Of a stretch of DNA of 64,000 nucleotides, positions 58,634 through 64,000 are shown in pieces. The position numbers and the translations under genes were made by a program. The number at the start of each line of letters is the position of its first letter. Within the stretch, counting starts at the first letter, position 1. The notes under the pieces were generated by a model. It saw nothing but the letters and a program-made list of their open reading frames with translations, was not told the DNA's origin and made no database searches. Source of the stretch: Carya illinoinensis (lineage: Eukaryota; Streptophyta; Magnoliopsida; Fagales; Juglandaceae); assembly GCF_018687715.1 (NCBI RefSeq), contig NC_056752.1, positions 51,864,653-51,928,652 of the forward strand, written 5' to 3'.

Positions 58634-59629
58634 TAGGCCTGTGCAAAAAAAGTCATGGGCCGATCCGTCTGCATGATCCGAAAGTGCTCCACCCGATTTT
58701 TGTCGGGTTCATCGGATCAAGTTAAATAACGGGTTGCCTACACTTATATTCGGTCGAAACCGAAAAAACCGAACACTTTTTGAATCGAACTGTTCTGCTC
58801 AAAACCCTAGCTTCATCGCCGTTCCCCTGCTATCCAGCCTTCTCGTGTCAATCCAAATGTCAGATGTCACTTCCGCTTCTCAAACCTTCAAAGAAGAAAA
58901 GCGCCAACATGTGGTTGGCAAATCCAACCTGCTCTCCTGCTATGCCTGACGAGCTCAAGAGCATGTTTTTTACAAAAGGAGGGCTCCTAAAGGAGATTAG
59001 AGGAAAATATTCAGTATACAATCGCCCCAAAACAACTGAGGTAAAATTTTCTTGTTCTATTTTCCTCTGTTCTACTAATAAAAAAAATAATAATAATCTA
59101 TTCTTCCCTATTTATTTGGATTCTCCGTTCTCCCCTATTTATTTGGATTCTCTTTTATCTTCCAGAACGAGTGAGTTATATGAGGTTTGGTTCTTACTGT
59201 GATGCTGCCCACCTCATTCATTTCTTGCTCATTTCCTATTTCTTATTTCTGTTTCTATTCATTTCCTGCACCTCGTTCTTTCTTCACCATCGTCGTTGAT
59301 GACATGGGACCAAGGACCAGACAGTCGAGACGGGAGCATCGATGGTCTAGACCATGGCGGAGCAGCAATGGTTGAACTAGAGGGTGTGGGTCGAGACTCG
59401 GTTGATTTGGGAGTGGGTTGACTCGATGCAGCGCTGGTTGGATCTGATGACAAAGACGAGTTCAGCATTTTCAATTTTTTTTTTTTCAATAATAACATCA
59501 GGCGAGTCATACGGGTTCGACCCGATTTTGTTTTGGTGGGTCGGTTTGGATTGGGTTGCTGCCTTGATGTGTACAATTTGGGTCGGGTCGGACAGAAACC
59601 CGGCTTAATTAGCTCGGGTTGCAGGCCTA
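58634..59629. mobile_element. hAT-like element with captured host-like DNA, 996 bp
   Basis: The ends share an 8-bp inverted repeat: TAGGCCTGTGCA at the left and, inverted, TAGGCCTGCAAC at the right. Flanks aaagtagc (58626-58633) and aaagcaac (59630-59637) match at six of eight positions, suggesting an old 8-bp target duplication. Subterminal regions are rich in gggtcgg and cccgac strings. No transposase. The middle looks like host gene DNA. Confidence 0.55.
58858..59041 (+). pseudogene. Exon-like segment of unknown gene within the hAT-like element
   Basis: From ATG 58858 there is a short frame; a second frame carries MWLANPTCSPAMPDELKSMF, then KGGLLKEIRGKYSVYNRPKT, ending at a donor-like ctgag/gtaaaa at about 59041. 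Base composition is less AT-rich than its surroundings. I do not recognise the protein. It may be a captured exon or simply a chance ORF. Confidence 0.3.
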
Positions 59630-59845
59630 AAAGCAACAACATTACATCTCATCTTAAATACTTGTCATCTCTAATCATACTTGTTAATATAATACATTTT
59701 AAGTGATTTTTTATATATATAAACTGCTTAAATGATCATAAGTACTACTTGAAATATATCAGATAAGCATGACAGGTGTAGATCATGAAGATTACAAAAT
59801 TTCAGACGAAAGACTTCTCATGACTACAAATATGTTCCAAAAAAA

Positions 59846-60020
59846 TTAGTGCTACATCTATAAAAAAATATATATATATATATAAATAATTTTACAAATT
59901 AACGTGATTTTATCTGATCTCTTAAATTTAATTTATAATAAAAATAAATTTATAATATGACAAATTATATTAAATTACGTCAATTTATACGATTATATTT
60001 ATATAATTTTTTATGACTAA
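59846..60020. repeat. MITE-like repeat, family M3
   Basis: Shares acaaatt..gattttat, taatttataataaaaat and gttt/tttatacgatta-type blocks with 128-290. Borders are approximate. Confidence 0.35.
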
Positions 60021-61386
60021 AATATTTAAAATAAAAAATAAAAGGGGGACTCCACTCAAAAGCAGCTATGCTTTCCCACTCGTAGTACCTTTTATTTCTC
60101 TTAACAAACGACTTTCAGTTCAGACTTAAAATAATGGATAGTACTCTACCTTTCCACTGACACCCCAAAAAACCCTTTGATGGAGTTGCTTGTGAATTAA
60201 ATGCCCAAGTATAGGGATTACGGAGCCCCATCAGATCTCGGCATGCTTTCTGGCCCCCGGTTCCTTTTGAAATTTCAAAATCCCGAAGCCCAAAAAATAA
60301 AATCTCCCCACTCCAAATCCAAAATTTGAACCAACGCGTAAAATTAAAAGGAAAAAAAAAAACAATTTTAGCAATATTTTTCTTAGAAAAAAATAAGTAA
60401 AGAGTAGAGACTTTTTTAGAAGAAGATGGTACTGTTGCCAAGGGGTGGTTTCTTCTCCTAATGGCACAGCCCTACTCTCATGTGGATCAACTGATTCTTG
60501 TCTCACCTATTTTATTGAATTGTGGCCATCATGATAAATAGAATCGTAGATATATATATATATATATATAGACCTCCCACCTCTATGAAAACGACCTCCA
60601 ATGACTTTGAATCGTTTTGGTGGGGATACTTTCTATTTTCCAGTCCTAAATTTCCCAGAAATCCTACCAACCAAACAATGCAAAATCCTTGTACTACAAC
60701 CTTACCCGTGAGGAATTCTCTGCTTCACTTCAAACCCAAATTAACCATTAATTTTCCTGCCACAGCTCCATTTGTTTGACACAACTTCTTCTCCTAGGCC
60801 TGGTTTTACTTTGTCGATGCCGCGATCCTACTGATCTTTTGGGACATTTTTTTTTTCTCGTTTGAGGTGATTAGTAACGCCGGCGTAAAGGCGCACCTTA
60901 GGATATTGCGATTTGATAGTGATTTTGGTTGTGGATTGGACGGTGGCCCTCATATCTATTATAGCTTTCTATCTGTCAATCAACTTTTGCTAACATTAAC
61001 ATTTGATCTGAACTTATTAGAGTCTTTAATAGCCTGTCAATTTCCAACTAACATGGCCATCGTGGCCCATTCATTAAAGATGCTTATTGCGATCAAGAAG
61101 GAAAATGACCCAAATATTATTGTACTATTTCTTCTTATTTCGGGATTTCTGCAAAGATAGAAGCATGCAGAATCTATGGTAATTTGAATACGTAATATGA
61201 AAAGACAGAAATCTCAGACTTATAAAATCGGAGAGATGGGTATAGAGGAATTAATATTTAGAAATGGAAAATAATACACATATAACAGTTTTCACAATTT
61301 TTTACATAAAGATGTTTTAAATTAAGAATATTTTTATAAAATAACCTATAAAATTACTTTCAACTTAAAAAGGATATATGTATTTA

Positions 61387-61559
61387 GTACTGGTTTGAAT
61401 TATGAGATGGTTTTAGATGAAAAATTAAAGTTAAATAAAATCTTTTTAGAATATTATGTTTTAAGATTTAAAATTTGAAAAAATTAAATTATTTAATATA
61501 TTTTATATAAAAATTTGATAAGGTTGTAATAATGAGATGCTTTTTAAATTCAAATGGCC
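61387..61559. mobile_element. Tourist-like MITE, family M1, TTA target
   Basis: Ends GTACTGGTTTGAATT and, inverted, GGCCATTTGAATTTA. TTA flanks both sides (61384-61386 and 61560-61562). The interior has atgagatggttttagatga near the left and aataatgagatgc near the right, as in the other M1 copies. Confidence 0.7.
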
Positions 61560-62907
61560 TTAAACAGCTCCGGAATTTCATGAAATTTACATGTCTTAAG
61601 AGTTGTCATCTGATCAACTTTGTCATGCTGTAGAATTGTAAGATTCAATAACAACGGCTATGCATGCTGTCATGACTCATCTATTTGACTATCTTAAGGC
61701 GACGAAATTGACAAAAAAAACTTTGTGAATAGTCTCTTGGTAATGCCGATCGAGTACTTGGGCATTAAAAATAAGTAAACCAATATGAAAAGTTAGATGC
61801 TAATGAGGTACTGTAATTGCATCGTCTGCGATGAAGACAATCCTGCCAGATTAGCAGCCTGACTATAACCAATACAGTGCCACCCTATTCAGGCAATCTT
61901 GAATTTTAGATATGTCGTTGTCCCAAGTTGTACAAAGTTGAGACTTTGTTTATGGACATCATTATCAAAACCAGAAGTTCTTTCTTTTTTCCCCTATGAG
62001 TATTAAATTAAATTAAAACCATCGTTAATTTAAAGGGAAAACTCCAAAGAGACTTGCAGATATATGTTTCCCTAGGATTGTTATCACAGTTGGTGGCTAG
62101 AAAGTGTACAAAGGAGACCACCAACTATAATTCCATTTGATCAAGCTTTCTGCTTCCTCATTTCAAAAAATTTTAAACTGTCTTACATATAATAATTGTG
62201 TACAACTCACTCCCGCCCACGGGTTGCAAGAAAAGTTGAATTTCTGAGTTGTAACTTTGTGAGTTGAGACAGTCTCCACCCTCTACCTTGTAATTGATGA
62301 TTATTCATGTTAATTGCATAGTGGAATTATTCTACGGGTGATCACTGAAAGATCCATCTTTGTCAAGATGGAAAAGCACCCCCCCTCTCTTAAGTTATCA
62401 ACCACTCATGTTGATGGTGTCCACTAGGATAGGACGTTCCCTTAATTGGATTTTGACATTGAAAAGGCCAAAATTTCAACAAACGAAATAATAGTGATTA
62501 GGAATTCAATTCATCATCATTAACCTCCAAAATACACAAGGATTAAACCAATTTCATCAGATCAAATCAAACAGTGAACAGAACACCACAACATTAATGG
62601 TTCTGGACCATTTTTATAACTAAAATTCCTGTCTTCCATACATCTGATGTCTTTTGTATTGTCCAAATAACTTAGAACTAAGAATTCTGGCCATTTGTAA
62701 ATCTAACCACCATAAAAACTGACGTTGATTTATCAATGATTCATCGACCGTGGCCCCTGTCCAGGGAGTAGGGAAGTTCAATATTTTGTGAATAAATTTC
62801 TATATATTCCCAGTAGAATTGGGTTGGAACAAAAACATGAATGATTATCTCGTATTATCTAACAAATCATGGACATGGTATCTGTCTCTGTTCAGATTAT
62901 CTACTTG

Positions 62908-63036
62908 CACTACAAGAGAAATGGATTTTTGTAATTAAAATTTAATGATCAAAATGACTATTTCTCACAATTTTTGTAGGAAATAATCTTTTTGGTCACT
63001 AAAATTTAGTCACAAAAGTCCACTTCTCTTATAGTG
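62908..63036. mobile_element. CACTA-type MITE with TTG target duplication, 129 bp
   Basis: Ends CACTACAAGAGAAATGG and, inverted, CACTATAAGAGAAGTGG. TTG flanks both sides (62905-62907, 63037-63039). The arms pair over most of their length. Its termini differ from those of the 10.6-kb CACTA elements, so a different transposase probably mobilised it. Confidence 0.85.
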
Positions 63037-63039
63037 TTG

Positions 63040-63180
63040 GAAGAGAAGATGGAGGAGGGCCCATGCGACATCAGCACCAAGTTGAATCGACAGGCTGGCT
63101 CAGATATTCTTATCTTGAACTTGACTTTATGTCCCATTTTTTCATGTCTAAGTCACCCTTTTGTCCCGTAAACAAGCAGG
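63040..63180. repeat. Dispersed non-coding duplicate, unit 4, partial
   Basis: The block cttgaacttgactttatgtcccattttttcatgtc..tttgtcccgta matches gctgactttatgtcctattttcacg..tttgtctcata in unit 3. Only the 3' part of the unit is recognisable; a MITE insertion (62908-63036) lies just upstream. Confidence 0.4.
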
Positions 63181-64000
63181 GCAAAGTTTTCAATTATTTT
63201 GACTTTCTCTGAAGAAGAAGAAGAAGAAGATAGTATTCAATATTTATTGAGGGGAATCGTACGGACGCCATATTTTGCAGATATATATAGTAGTAATATT
63301 GTAGATAGTATATTGGGTACAAGCCAGGTCAAGGAGATCGATCGTTACCAATGTCTTTCTCGAGAAATTAATCGGGATGATTCTCAAAGGATTCTTTACA
63401 CTTTCAAATATATATTTGAAGAGAAATGATATTTGAATTCGTGGAATGCTTAAATATCATATAATTAATTAAAAAAATTGAATAAATACATGCCTACATA
63501 AAAGTTAATTAATTTTTTAATAGTAAATATCCACTCTTTTTCAAAATACTTATACGGTGCTTGCATATTTCATAACTATATTTAATACTATTCAGAATGT
63601 CAATGGATATATAAGTAAATAGAGGTGTTATCGGTCCAGCTTTGTCCGATTTTAGACATATTTTATAACTGTCGATATATACCAGTTTTGAAATTTAAAA
63701 ATTCAATATTGTACCGGTTACATCCTAAATCGATATTTCCTATTTTATTTGTTTCGGTCCAATTTTCTAATATATCTAGTATATTATAATTGTATTATAG
63801 ACTATAGTGATATATTATAATATATAATACAATGATATAATAGTATATTATAATATATAATGATGTAATATTAGCATACGTATTAATACAATAAACTATA
63901 GTGATATATGATTTTAAAATTTAATATTATATTAATTAGTAATTTATCATATAATACAAAATTATTTTATATATAATTATATATAATATAAAAATCATAT
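63181..64000. other. Window edge, AT-rich, no complete gene
   Basis: A 76-codon frame at 63199-63429 has an acidic start (EEEEEEDS) and no known motif. An M2-type repeat lies at 63446-63600. The end of the window is nearly pure A/T. Confidence 0.4.
63446..63600. repeat. MITE-like repeat, family M2
   Basis: Shares the order aattaattttttaatag, ccactctttttcaaaa, acttatacggtgcttgcatatttc with 285-475. Borders are approximate. Confidence 0.4.

Larger units (their letters stand above)
59630..62907. other. Intergenic AT-rich DNA with MITEs
   Basis: Contains an M3-type repeat (59846-60020) and a Tourist-like MITE (61387-61559). ORFs near 60115-60780 and 60867-61160 show no motif I recognise. No gene called. 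Confidence 0.5.

Noticed and set aside
60115..61160. Several ORFs of 85-108 codons
   Set aside because: There is no recognisable domain, composition is biased, and no splice pattern supports them.
1..64000. CRISPR arrays, bacterial operons, rRNA or tRNA genes
   Set aside because: The DNA is plant nuclear. The regular short repeats here are transposon motifs and microsatellites, and I saw no tRNA cloverleaf or rRNA core.

Overview
This window is nuclear DNA of a woody dicot plant. The supporting signs are a Dof zinc-finger relic, two R2R3-MYB genes with the standard plant three-exon layout, Ty1/Copia elements with tRNA-iMet primer sites, CACTA transposons, and many AT-rich MITEs. The MITE families and gene style remind me of Fagales, perhaps Juglandaceae (walnut/hickory), but that is recall, not proof. 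Most of the window is transposon. The only host genes that look functional are the two MYBs.

Layout. 1-4 kb: microsatellites, a Dof pseudogene broken by one nonsense codon, and a convergent first-exon fragment of a reticulon-like (RTNLB) gene. 4.9-8.3 kb: a 3.35-kb putative solo LTR. 10.2-20.8 kb: CACTA copy A, with 3-bp TSD TGG. 22.8-25.2 kb: MYB26-like gene 1, whose first intron holds an RNase H-like relic and a long TA repeat. 27.4-28.1 kb: a non-autonomous hAT element. 29.2-34.0 kb: a nearly complete Copia element with TSD ACTGG. 34.4-37.2 kb: a second, rearranged Copia element with TSD GTACT. 40.3-50.9 kb: CACTA copy B, inverted relative to A, with TSD AGA and all three genes open. 52.7-54.0 kb: MYB26-like gene 2. 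56.0-58.5 kb: CACTA fragment C, which keeps only one gene and is flanked by 37-bp direct repeats. 58.6-59.6 kb: an hAT-like element. After that come MITEs and unassigned AT-rich DNA.

The two MYB genes belong to an old tandem block. Their coding exons and a short promoter block match, and a non-coding segment 3.8-4.6 kb upstream (after subtracting the CACTA insertions) is also shared (8.4-9.2 kb and 37.5-38.1 kb). Weaker copies of that segment lie at 4.0-4.5 and 63.0-63.2 kb. Gene 1 has a roughly 110-residue internal duplication in its C-terminal region that gene 2 lacks.

The most distinctive system is the CACTA family. Copies A and B each encode a TNP2-type transposase, a Transposase_24/TNPA-like coiled-coil protein, and an oppositely oriented 402-residue protein that is not a classical En/Spm product. 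A palindrome, CGTTCGAACG, and its decayed variants cluster at both ends, in the spacer between the divergent genes, and in the leader intron of the 402-residue gene. The 402-residue ORF is open in all three copies, including truncated C.
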